A stretch of 64,000 nt of DNA from Micromonospora inaquosa (lineage in GTDB: Bacteria > Actinomycetota > Actinomycetes > Mycobacteriales > Micromonosporaceae): contig NZ_QGSZ01000356.1 of NCBI RefSeq assembly GCF_003857055.1, positions 1 through 64,000 on the forward strand, in the 5' to 3' direction. Numbering within the stretch: the first letter of the stretch is position 1; the number at the start of each line of letters is the position of its first letter. Positions 34,801 to 43,281 of this stretch are shown in pieces. A program made the translations under genes and the position numbers. The notes under the pieces are model-generated. The model ran no database searches, was not told the DNA's origin, and was given only the letters and a program-made list of their open reading frames with translations.

Positions 34801-37800
34801 GTACTCGTACTTGGTGGTGCGATAGGTGATCGTCCCAGCCTCGTTCTTGTGCGGCACCTTGACCTCACTCGGCTTGCCCCGTGGGTCGAGAACGACCTCG
34901 GTGGTCTGACCGAGCTGATCGGTCGTGGCCTTCACCAGGCCATCACGATCGAACGTGGTGGTCGAGAACTTACCCAGAGCGTCCGTGGTCTTGATCAACC
35001 GATGCGCCCTGTCATAGTCGTACAGCGTTGTGTAATCGGTGGTCGACGTCGACGCGTTCTTCCGCGGGTCGATCACCTTTCTCACGTCGCCGACGTTGTC
35101 GTACTCGTAGGAGATCTTGTGGCCCTCGGCGTTCGTGACGTTGGTGACCTGGTAGATCTCGTCGTAGGCGTTGGTGGTGACGAAGTCACCGGTTGACGGC
35201 GTCAGGTTGCCCTTCGGCTCGGTGGTGGTGAGCAGGTTGCCAACCTTGTCGTAGGTGTAGGAGGTCCTTCGCTCCGGATCACCCATGACGTCGACCGGCG
35301 CCAGCGAGTAGCTGAGCTGGTCAGCCTTGTCGTAGGACGCCGTGGTGACGGCGCCGTTCGGGGCGAACGACTCGTAGACGTTGTCGTTCTCGTCGTACTT
35401 CGGAGCCGGCGTAGTGATGTAATCGCCGCCGGCCTGGTTGACCGGGGCCTTGTTCTCCAGCGGACGGCCGAACGTGTCGTACGTCTGGGTGGTGTCCTTG
35501 CTGTGGGCGTCAGTGACCTTCAGGACGTTGCCGCGGACGTCGTAGGCGAACGTCGTCGCCTTCGTCTTCGCGTCGATGATCTTTTGCGGGTAGCCGTTCG
35601 CGTCGAACAGGTCATTCTTCGTGGTGTTGCCGTTGGCGTCGGTCGCTGTCAGCATCTGGCCCCACGCGTCATACGTGTATGAGGTCCGGTAGTCGTCCGG
35701 ATCTGACGTGGTGTTGCCGATCGGGTCGACCAACCACGCCAGGTCGCCGTCGGCCTCGTAGCCGAAGGTGTGCTTACGGCCCTCCGGGCTGGTCTTCTCC
35801 GTCAGGTCCGCGACATAGCCGTTGAGCTGGCGCTGGTAGGCCAGGACGGTGCCCGGCGTGCCGTTGGCGACGGCCTCGGCGTCCCTGGTCTCGGTCGGGT
35901 AACCGGTCTTGGCATCGTATGCCCAGGTGGAGACCGCACCGTTGGCCTCTTCCAGCCGGATGACGTTGTGGTCGTCGTCCCAGCCAAGCTTGGTGATCTC
36001 GGACTTGGCGTTGTTGGTCTGGACGGGCCGGCCATAACCGTCCATCTGGTACGCGGTCGTGTGGTTCTCCGCGTCCAGGACCGTGGCGTTGATGTTCTTG
36101 CCCTGCGAGCCATCCGGGTCTACGTAGCCGAACTGGGTCGGGTGGCCGAGCCGGTCGGAGTAGGACTTGGTCGTCCAGTGGAACGCGGGGTCGTCACCGG
36201 TCTGCGGGTAGTTGTAGACGAGGCCGGTGGCGTTGCCCCGCGGGTCGGTGACCTTCACCAGCTTGACGTTCTTGTTTCCCTGCGTCATGTCGTAGGCGAA
36301 CTTGAACGTCTTCGGGTCGCCATTGGTCGACCCTGCACCGTCGATGAGCTCACCGAGCAGACCCTTGTCCGTGTAGGTGAAGGTGAGCTTGCGTCCCGAG
36401 ATGTCGGTGATCTGCGAGACGTGATCGATGATGTGCGGGTTGGTCAGGTTGGTCGCCGACGCCTTGGCCCAGGTGGTGTCGTCGATGTAGGAGTAGCTCT
36501 GCCCCTTGGCGTAGTAGTCGATGGTCAACGTCTGCCGGCCGGTTGCGTCGGTCAGGTATCGCAGGAACTTGGTCGGCTTGTTGTTGGACTTACGCTCCTC
36601 GTAGGTGAAGCGCATCTCGTTGCCGTTGTTGTCCACCGCACTGGAGAGAAAGCCCTCGCAGTCGTAGTAGAACTGCGTGCGGTCCGGCTTGGTCAGCCGC
36701 CAGGCCCGCGGCTCCTGCGTGTTCGGCTTGCAGTCAAGACTGGTCACCTTTTCCAGGTACAGGTGGACGCCCTTGGGACTCTTCCACTCACTCGCCGCCG
36801 CGTCCCAGGTGAACCAGTGGCTGGTGCCGTCACCATCGGTCATGGTGACCTTGGTGGGGTTCGGGTTCGGGTGGAAGTCCAGCGGAGTGCCCAGGCGCAT
36901 CATCGACGACGCCTGCAGCGACCAGCCGAACCCGGCGACACTGTCGGTGGTGTCCAGCGAGTTGTAGGACATCCGCACGAACGTCGACAGGCCACGCGAC
37001 GGGTTGGTGAGGGCGTTGTACGACCAGACGGTGTTGCCGGCATACAGGTTGTTCATGAGGGTGCCGCCGGCGCCGGTGTTCTTCCCCGCGTACGAGTAGA
37101 ACTTCTCCAGGCCAAGCTGGTCCGAAGTGGGCTCTTCGACCGCCACGTTCTGCGGCAGTGGCGTGATCGCCGGGACGGTTTCCGACAGCTTCCTACCGGT
37201 CAGCTTGTTGCGCAGGTCCCACTGCAGCACGTAGTCGGTGCGCTTGTTTCCCTCCGTCGACGACGGCGGGGTCTTCAGCTGCGCGGTCACGTCGACCGTG
37301 CCACCGGCCGGGATGCTCTCGGGCAGTGGCGTCTTCAGCTCGTAGGTGGCGTCGGCGCCGTCGGTGGTGCCGTCGGCCCGCTTCCAGTCGTACGCCAGCT
37401 CCCAGTCCGTCGGGTTCCAGGCGGCCAGGGTCGGGTTCGACAGGGTCACCGGCACGCTGTAGCTGCTGTTCGGCGTGGTCAGCTTCGGCGTGGCCGCCGC
37501 GTAGTAGGTCGACTCGGCGGTCTGCTCCAGGTAGGTGACCTCCAGCGTCGGGCGCAGCATCGGCTCGGCGCCTTCGGAGGACAGCAGCATCGCACGCGCC
37601 GTCTGGTTAGTCTCATCGCGCTGCCGCAACAGGAAACCCTTGTTGTCGGCGGGCGCGGCGAGCCAGCCCTTGACCGCGGGCGTGACGTTCCAGTTCTCCC
37701 ACTCCGGATCGTTGGTGAACCCGTTGAAGCTCGCCTTCCAACTGGCGTCGTAGTCACCACCGCCGCCGGTGGTGAGCCACGGGGTGGTGCCGTTGCTGGT

Positions 37801-40395
37801 GCGCCAGGTCGCCTTGGTCTCATCGAACGCCGTCGTCAGTCTGTAGACGTCGACGTTCTCGTCAGTGTCGTCACCCGGGTAGAGGTAGGTGTTGTACATC
37901 CGCAGTTGCGCGTCGACCACCTGCGCGCTGCTCGGAATCCCGGCCAGGTCGGGGAACTTGACCAGACCGCGGGTGTCGCCGTAATAGGACGAGTTGTTGC
38001 CCGGGCTGACGTACGGGTCGCCGTCGTAGACGTCCACGTTCTCCGTCGGCCGTCCCGCCGACAGTGTCGTGTCGGTCTGACCGGTGCGGTAGATCCGGGT
38101 GATCCGGCCCGCCTTGGGCAGCATCGCCGCCTGTGTCGGACCGGCGAGCACCTGCCCGTCGCGGGTCTTCACCGCAATCATGTAGTAGTAAAATTTCCGG
38201 TCCATCGGGTCGGTGTTGTCGGCCGCCGTCGGCACCGCCGTGGTGTCCTGGTACGTCCGTGTGCCGGTGGAGACCGGGGCAATCAGTGTCGCCGCCGACG
38301 GGGAGAAGTTCTGGTGCACGCTACGGTGCACCTGGTACTCGACGATGTCGTCACCGGTCGACGTGGACGGATCGGCGTACCCCGGCCAGTCGAGTAGCGC
38401 ACCCGTCGACGTGATCGTCGTCGGCGGCGCCACCGTCACACCCTGCCGGCCATACGTCACGACCAGCTTCGGCAGGTTGAAGTCCCGGCGATCATTGTTG
38501 TAGGCGTACTCCGAGGCTTCGTAGGTCGGCCCGCCGCGACCCTTGGTCGCCTCGTCGAGGGCCTTGACCATGAACCCGTAGTTCGCCGTGCCGTTGACCC
38601 ACTCCTGCACCACGTTGCGCACCGGGAACGAGTTCCAGACGCTGGACTTGGCGTACTGCTTCACCGCGCCGGCCTTGGTGAACCGCACCGCGTCGGCGTT
38701 GGCGGACGTGCCCGGAACGCCGTTGAGTACCACCTTGCCGGTGGTGCCCGCGACGAACGGATGGGTTCCCAGCGTCAACCACTTGCCCGCGCTGGACGGC
38801 GTGGTCTGGTCGACGGTGTACTTCTTGGACCCGCCGGAGAAGTGCACCGTGTACGGAGCGTTCGTCGGTCGGTCGGAGGCACCCACGTAGTGGACCTCCA
38901 CTTGGTAGTCGCCAGACTCGGTGATGGTCGGCACCCAGGTGTGGGTGTCCGTCGAAAGACTGCTGGCGTGGTACTTGTAGTCGCCGTTGATCGCCTTCGG
39001 CGTCAACGTGGTGTTCCCGGAGTACGGCCACGATCCAGTAACCGACGTACCGGCGTCGCCGTCGTCCTTGGTGACGGTGTTGGCCGCTGGCGCACCGGCG
39101 AGCTTGTCGCTCATGGTGCCCCACGTCGCGGTGTCTTCGGTCCAGTCCGCGGTCACCCGGTGCGCCTGCATCGGCACGTCGTAGGCCCAGTGGGTGTGGG
39201 TCTGCGAGTAGTACAGCTGAAGCTGGGCGTCGTCGATCGGCGTGTTGTCCGGGATCGTGTCCAGGTTGAACTTCAGCAACGAACGCCAGGTGGCCGCCGC
39301 GGTCGTGCCCACGTTCAACTGGTAGGTGTCGTTGTAGTTCGTGGTGGTGGCACCCGAATAGATCGCCACGTCCTGGGCGTCGTCCGGCACCGGTTGGATC
39401 TTGATGGTCGGGTCAATCACCACCGGGTAGACCCGGGCCGGGTCGGCCAGCCAAGCGGCGTCCGCGGACACCGTGACCGTCGTCTGCCCATACATTTGCT
39501 GCACACGCTGGGAGACCTTGTCACTCCACACCTTGCCGTGCGGCGATGACGCGTCGTCCTTGTCGTCGTACATGAACGGCGCCGGCATCACGAAGACCGG
39601 CTCGCCGCCGTCGCGGCCCAGAAACGCGATGGAGCCGTCCTGGCGCTGCTGCGCGGTAAGGCCGGCCGTGTCGAGGGTGAACGTGTACGACGCCGGCCCG
39701 GCGGGGGCCTTGCGCAGCACGATCTTCTCCTTGAGGGCGGTGGCGGTGACGTCGTAGACGACGTCCGCACCACCGGCCAGGTTCTTGTAGGTGACCGTCG
39801 AACCGGTGACCGTCGGGCTCACGCTCTTGGCGGCTCCGGCCAGGCCCAACTCGATGCTGCGGCCGTCCTGCTCGAAGCGGACCAGTTGCTTGGAGCTGTC
39901 ACCGAAGAGGCTGGTGAAGGTGTTGGTCCGGTTGCTCTGGACGTAGCCCTTGTCGTTGGTGGGCTTGACTTTGGTGTCGATGGGTTGGAAGCGGCCCTTG
40001 GAATCCTTGTAGTGCAGCGGCACCGCCGAGATCTCCGCCTGGGTCCGCCCATCGGCGAGCTGGTAGACGCGGCTGTTCGCGGTGCGCTTGCCGGTCAGCT
40101 CCTTGACCCGCTTCTGCGGCGACCACACCTTGGCCGGCGGCGGTTTCTCGTGGACCGCCAACGCGGCGCTGACCGCCTCGGGCCTGGCCCGGTCCGATCC
40201 TCCGCCTCCGACCAGGCTTCCGGCGGCCTTACCGACCCGGGAGAGGAAACCGGCGTCCTCAACGGCGCTCGCCGTACGGTCCGCACGGTCCGTTGCGTCG
40301 GAATACCGGTCCGGTAGGACCTCCGTCCCGCCCAGCGTCGCCACCAGAACCAGCGCCAGCCCCCCGATCAGGGGACCCCGCAATCTCGTCTTCAC
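31858..40395 (-). CDS. WapA/RHS-type secreted polymorphic-toxin-like protein
   Basis: A 2845-residue exported protein, GTG start behind GGAGGG. A signal or anchor segment covers residues 1-24. DNRLRE-type wall-associated domains lie at about 340-610 and 780-960. The first is interrupted at about 450-575, and the YD/RHS repeats at about 2015-2145, by golvesin-like modules, each with a V-DQTT-N/S pattern. YD/RHS repeats run from about 1100 to 2600, and the RHS core is near 2600 (MGFRNYDPGLNRFLTRDSY). The last 208 residues (DNA 31858-32484) follow the core; they hold a helical acidic stretch, a membrane segment (YVGLAAAGLCIIISAGACTG) and an unrecognised tip. Like Bacillus WapA it may deliver a C-terminal effector to neighbouring cells. 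Confidence 0.87.
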   Translation of the reverse strand: MKTRLRGPLIGGLALVLVATLGGTEVLPDRYSDATDRADRTASAVEDAGFLSRVGKAAGSLVGGGGSDRARPEAVSAALAVHEKPPPAKVWSPQKRVKELTGKRTANSRVYQLADGRTQAEISAVPLHYKDSKGRFQPIDTKVKPTNDKGYVQSNRTNTFTSLFGDSSKQLVRFEQDGRSIELGLAGAAKSVSPTVTGSTVTYKNLAGGADVVYDVTATALKEKIVLRKAPAGPASYTFTLDTAGLTAQQRQDGSIAFLGRDGGEPVFVMPAPFMYDDKDDASSPHGKVWSDKVSQRVQQMYGQTTVTVSADAAWLADPARVYPVVIDPTIKIQPVPDDAQDVAIYSGATTTNYNDTYQLNVGTTAAATWRSLLKFNLDTIPDNTPIDDAQLQLYYSQTHTHWAYDVPMQAHRVTADWTEDTATWGTMSDKLAGAPAANTVTKDDGDAGTSVTGSWPYSGNTTLTPKAINGDYKYHASSLSTDTHTWVPTITESGDYQVEVHYVGASDRPTNAPYTVHFSGGSKKYTVDQTTPSSAGKWLTLGTHPFVAGTTGKVVLNGVPGTSANADAVRFTKAGAVKQYAKSSVWNSFPVRNVVQEWVNGTANYGFMVKALDEATKGRGGPTYEASEYAYNNDRRDFNLPKLVVTYGRQGVTVAPPTTITSTGALLDWPGYADPSTSTGDDIVEYQVHRSVHQNFSPSAATLIAPVSTGTRTYQDTTAVPTAADNTDPMDRKFYYYMIAVKTRDGQVLAGPTQAAMLPKAGRITRIYRTGQTDTTLSAGRPTENVDVYDGDPYVSPGNNSSYYGDTRGLVKFPDLAGIPSSAQVVDAQLRMYNTYLYPGDDTDENVDVYRLTTAFDETKATWRTSNGTTPWLTTGGGGDYDASWKASFNGFTNDPEWENWNVTPAVKGWLAAPADNKGFLLRQRDETNQTARAMLLSSEGAEPMLRPTLEVTYLEQTAESTYYAAATPKLTTPNSSYSVPVTLSNPTLAAWNPTDWELAYDWKRADGTTDGADATYELKTPLPESIPAGGTVDVTAQLKTPPSSTEGNKRTDYVLQWDLRNKLTGRKLSETVPAITPLPQNVAVEEPTSDQLGLEKFYSYAGKNTGAGGTLMNNLYAGNTVWSYNALTNPSRGLSTFVRMSYNSLDTTDSVAGFGWSLQASSMMRLGTPLDFHPNPNPTKVTMTDGDGTSHWFTWDAAASEWKSPKGVHLYLEKVTSLDCKPNTQEPRAWRLTKPDRTQFYYDCEGFLSSAVDNNGNEMRFTYEERKSNNKPTKFLRYLTDATGRQTLTIDYYAKGQSYSYIDDTTWAKASATNLTNPHIIDHVSQITDISGRKLTFTYTDKGLLGELIDGAGSTNGDPKTFKFAYDMTQGNKNVKLVKVTDPRGNATGLVYNYPQTGDDPAFHWTTKSYSDRLGHPTQFGYVDPDGSQGKNINATVLDAENHTTAYQMDGYGRPVQTNNAKSEITKLGWDDDHNVIRLEEANGAVSTWAYDAKTGYPTETRDAEAVANGTPGTVLAYQRQLNGYVADLTEKTSPEGRKHTFGYEADGDLAWLVDPIGNTTSDPDDYRTSYTYDAWGQMLTATDANGNTTKNDLFDANGYPQKIIDAKTKATTFAYDVRGNVLKVTDAHSKDTTQTYDTFGRPLENKAPVNQAGGDYITTPAPKYDENDNVYESFAPNGAVTTASYDKADQLSYSLAPVDVMGDPERRTSYTYDKVGNLLTTTEPKGNLTPSTGDFVTTNAYDEIYQVTNVTNAEGHKISYEYDNVGDVRKVIDPRKNASTSTTDYTTLYDYDRAHRLIKTTDALGKFSTTTFDRDGLVKATTDQLGQTTEVVLDPRGKPSEVKVPHKNEAGTITYRTTKYEYDQVGNQTRLITPRGVASTDDPDDFATVTVYDELNRVKETRTAYDKDDARYKTADVTTYEYDDVGRLAKVSVPPSAGESVRNDTTYSYFDNGWTKTSSDPWDVVTSYDYNKLGAQTARTVTSAGGSSNRTMTWSYFPDGKLASRTDDGVPVGKHVVLVDNSDFNNVTAAGTWTTATSATGKHGPNYATRPAGTGTNTFTWQLNVPQNGTYEVFARYPEITGAATDAKYTVKHGGGDAVKTVDQTTNTGTWVSLGSYSFAEGNSHKVTLTDEAGGTVVADAVKLVRDNSGETDDEKVDYRYHYDPNGNQTTIEDKSLDALIDAYEMTYTGLNQVEEVREYKTDALKNATSFTYNENGSPLTVGHDRKYAAYTYEARDLVETVVNGASANDPDRKTTSFTYTDRGERLQQVKGNGNLVNYTYYLDGQPKTQVEKTAGGNLVADHHMEYDLNGNRKRDTTTKMDADDNSATLSTQYDYTYDPRDRLASVTKTGTGAGAENYVHDANNNVVSQSVGGVNTTFDYDRNRLLTSTTSGITSSYNYDPFGRLNTVTSGGTLLQRNVYDGFDRIIENRTSTSVTKYTFDPLDRTRTETTNAGTGQEKTVTFNYLGLSRDVIDEEVAGSITRSYHYSPWGERLAQLTHKAGGTTEYAYYGYNTRTDVEVLTGSNGDTLATYGYNAYGSDDTAQFTGLDRPDPANPDKEPYNTYRYNAKRVQGGGSGTYDMGFRNYDPGLNRFLTRDSYNGALADQRLGLDPWNANRYAFAGGNPISRVEIDGHSSCSWNPLTWGDCAEDAYNAADEFVTNTVPEFVTEDIPEWWDETAVPAMEDAWEDVKKEAGEAWENTKEVANQVMDSELVAGAADWWNKYGGYVGLAAAGLCIIISAGACTGLALIVAGASIMSRGYNLREKEKAGTATATDYADTYTGAFMDGMFAAVPGARVAGAKFWDTPYNHFVAGSAAQAGAWTAGQLYPGGLLFNQFLDGK

Positions 40396-40530
40396 CCGTT
40401 TCCCTCCGGTCTGCAGACAGACACGTCGGGTGGAGGTTAGGAACGGGTGATATACGGAGCGGCATCGCTCAGCTACTTTCCAGCAGCGACCCCCATTCGA
40501 GCGAGGGCTCGGGAAATCTCCACGAGGACG

Positions 40531-43239
40531 TCAGCGGCGCAGGGTGAGGATGAGGTCAGCGACCAGGGCTGTCCAGCCGGTCTGGTGCCACGCGCCCAGG
40601 CCGGCCCCGTTGTCACCGTGGAAGTACTCGGGGAAGGCGATCAGGTCCCGCCAGTCCGGGTGGGTCTGAAACAGCTGCGCAGCGCCGTAGATCGGGCGTC
40701 GACCCCAGTCGTCCTGGGTGAAGAGCGCGATCAGCCGGGCCGAGAGGTCGTCGGCGATCTCGTCCAGGGTGTGCTTCACGCCGGAGCGGGTCGGGTACTC
40801 CACCTGGAGGTCGTCGCCGAAGAACGCCGCGTAGTCCCGCAGCGCGCTGATCAGCAGGAAGTTCGTCGGCATCCAGATCGGACCGCGCCAGTTCGAGTTG
40901 CCGCCGAACAGTCCGCTGGTCGATTCGGCCGGCTCGTAGCCGACGGAGAACTCCTGCCCGCCGAGGGTGACCGAGAACGGCTTGTCCAGGTGTGCGCGGG
41001 ACAGCGTCCGGAGGCCGAAGTCGGAGAGGAACTCGTCCGGGTCGAGCATCCGGGCGAGCAGCCGGACGACCTGCTCCGGGCCGACCATGGAGAGCAGTCG
41101 CTGCTGCCGGCCGTCCGGGCCCAGCCGGCGGACGCCGATCACCTGGGCGTACTCCGGTCGGTTGGTGAGGAACCAGCGCAACCGCGCGCCCAACTCGGGT
41201 ATGCGGTGCAGGGTCTTCGCGGTGAGCCGGGTAGTCGCGGCCAACGGCAGCAGGCCGACGACGGAACGGACCTTCAGCGGCACCTTCGTGCCGTCGGCGA
41301 GGCGCAGCACGTCGTAGAAGAAGGCGTCCTCGTCGTCCCACAAACCCTGTTCGTACGCGGCGGCGGCGATGTAGGCGAAGTGCTCGAAGAACTTGGTGGC
41401 GGTGTCCACCCAGGTCCGGTCGTGTTCGGCGAGCACGATCGCCATGTCCAGCATGTTCAGCGCGTACATGGCCATCCAGCCGGTGCCGTCGGACTGCTCC
41501 AGCACACCGGCGACCGGCAGCGCCGCCGAGCGGTCGAACGGCCCGACGTTGTCGAGCCCGAGGAAGCCGCCCTCGAAGACGTTGTTGCCGCCGGTGTCCT
41601 TGCGGTTGACCCACCAGGTGAAGTTGAGCAGCAGCTTGTGCATCACCCGGGCCAGGAAGTCGTAGTCCCGGCCGCCGTCGATCTCGAACACCTTCAGCGC
41701 CGCCCACGCGTGCACCGGCGGGTTCACGTCACCGAACGCCCACTCGTACGCCGGGATCTGGCCGTTGGGGTGCAGGTACCACTCGCGCAGCAGGAGCAGC
41801 AGTTGGTCCTTGGCGAAGCCCGGGTCGACCCGGGCGATGCTCACGCAGTGGAAGGCCAGGTCCCAGGCCGCGTACCAGGGATATTCCCAGGGGTCGGGCA
41901 TGGAGATGACGTCGAAGCTGGTCATGTGCCACCAGGCGCTGTTGCGACCGTGTCGACGCCCGGCCGGCGGCGGCGTCGAGCCCGGGTCGCCTTCGAGCCA
42001 GCGCTTGACGTCGAAGTGGTAGAACTGCTTGCCCCACATCAGACCGGCGATGGCCTGCCGGGCGACCAGCGCCTCGTCGGGGCTGGCGGCTGCCGGGATC
42101 ACCCCGGCGAAGAAGCGGTTCGCTTCGGCCCGTCGCGCCCACACCACGGCCTCGAAGCCGTCGCTGAGGTCGGCCGGCGGCGGCGGCGCGGCGGCCGGGG
42201 GCGACGCGGTACGGGTGAGCCGCAGCCGGATCTGGCGCTGCTCGCCGGCCGGCACGTCGAGCACGTAGTGCAGCGCGCCCTTGGTGCCCTCCCGGGCCGG
42301 GTTGACCGTGGCCGCGCCGTTGACGACGTGGTCGTTGATGCCGTCCTTCGGGTACGGGGAGCGGCCGGGCAGGTCCCAGAGCCGTTCGGCGTTGGTGTCG
42401 TTGTCGCAGAGCAGCGGCACGGGGCCGCCGTCGCCCTCCAGCAGCAGTTGGCCGAGCACCCGGTGCTCGCCGACGAGCCGGGTGCCCTGGCCGGTCAACT
42501 GGGGGATCCGGTCGCCGCCGGGCAGACCCCAGGCCCAGGTGTTACGGAACCAGAGGGTGGGCAGGACGTGCAGGGTCGCCGCCTGGTCGCCCCGGTTGGC
42601 GACGGTCACCACCATGCACAGGTCGGTCGGGGACGCCTTGGCGTAGTCGACGGTCACCGCCCAGTACCGGTCGTCGTCGAAGATTCCGGTGTCCACCAGC
42701 TCGTACTCGGTGTCGTCGCGGCCGCGCAACGCGTTCACCGCGACGAGTTCGTCGTACGGGAAGGCGGCCTGCGGGTAGTGGTAGCGCCAACGCATCCAGG
42801 AGTGGGTGGGCGTGGAGTCCTCGTACCACCAGTACTCCTTGACGTCCTCGCCGTGGTTGCCGCCGTCGCCGCCGAGGCCGAACATCCGCTCCTTGAGGAT
42901 CGGGTCCTTGCCGTTCCAGAGGGCGAGGGCGAAGGCGAAGGTTTGTCGTTCGTCGCAGACGCCGGCCATCCCGTCTTCATTCCACCGGTAGGCTCTGGAC
43001 CGCGCGTGGTCGTGCGGGAAGTAGTCCCAGGCCGTACCGTGCTCGCTGTAGTCCTCCCGTACCGTCCCCCACGCCCGTTCGGACAGATAGGGACCCCATG
43101 CGCGCCAGTCCTGCTCCCCCGAGTCGGCCTGGGCGAGCCGGAGCCGCTCAGCGTCGGGTGGCGAGGCGTCGGAGGACGATCGGTCAGTGATCACGTGCAC
43201 ATCTTTGACGTCGCCGCGGTACTTGACCACAGCGGCCAT
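40531..43239 (-). CDS. GH63-like (MGH1-type) glucosidase
   Basis: A 902-residue probable intracellular enzyme with no signal peptide. The C-terminal half has the (alpha/alpha)6 barrel features of GH63/mannosylglycerate-hydrolase-like glucosidases: WEYPWYAAWDLAFHCVSIA, QIPAYEWAFGDVNPPVHAWA, GFLGLDNVGPFDRS and NSNWRGPIWMPTNFLLI. These contain the acidic residues expected for inverting hydrolysis of alpha-glucosides. The N-terminal half is a beta domain. ATG 43239 is used; GTG starts near residue 14 are possible. It is divergent from a debranching-type glucosidase across 42 bases, which suggests shared control in alpha-glucan metabolism. Confidence 0.82.
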   Translation of the reverse strand: MAAVVKYRGDVKDVHVITDRSSSDASPPDAERLRLAQADSGEQDWRAWGPYLSERAWGTVREDYSEHGTAWDYFPHDHARSRAYRWNEDGMAGVCDERQTFAFALALWNGKDPILKERMFGLGGDGGNHGEDVKEYWWYEDSTPTHSWMRWRYHYPQAAFPYDELVAVNALRGRDDTEYELVDTGIFDDDRYWAVTVDYAKASPTDLCMVVTVANRGDQAATLHVLPTLWFRNTWAWGLPGGDRIPQLTGQGTRLVGEHRVLGQLLLEGDGGPVPLLCDNDTNAERLWDLPGRSPYPKDGINDHVVNGAATVNPAREGTKGALHYVLDVPAGEQRQIRLRLTRTASPPAAAPPPPADLSDGFEAVVWARRAEANRFFAGVIPAAASPDEALVARQAIAGLMWGKQFYHFDVKRWLEGDPGSTPPPAGRRHGRNSAWWHMTSFDVISMPDPWEYPWYAAWDLAFHCVSIARVDPGFAKDQLLLLLREWYLHPNGQIPAYEWAFGDVNPPVHAWAALKVFEIDGGRDYDFLARVMHKLLLNFTWWVNRKDTGGNNVFEGGFLGLDNVGPFDRSAALPVAGVLEQSDGTGWMAMYALNMLDMAIVLAEHDRTWVDTATKFFEHFAYIAAAAYEQGLWDDEDAFFYDVLRLADGTKVPLKVRSVVGLLPLAATTRLTAKTLHRIPELGARLRWFLTNRPEYAQVIGVRRLGPDGRQQRLLSMVGPEQVVRLLARMLDPDEFLSDFGLRTLSRAHLDKPFSVTLGGQEFSVGYEPAESTSGLFGGNSNWRGPIWMPTNFLLISALRDYAAFFGDDLQVEYPTRSGVKHTLDEIADDLSARLIALFTQDDWGRRPIYGAAQLFQTHPDWRDLIAFPEYFHGDNGAGLGAWHQTGWTALVADLILTLRR

Positions 43240-43281
43240 TCTCGTCGTGGCGTGTTACACCCCGCCGCCGGTGGAGGAAAG

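Noticed and set aside
35770..38397. 875-codon open frame on the plus strand inside the RHS gene
   Set aside because: It is rich in Val, Gly and Arg with no family pattern and lies antisense to the clearly coding RHS gene; long antisense frames are expected in high-GC DNA.
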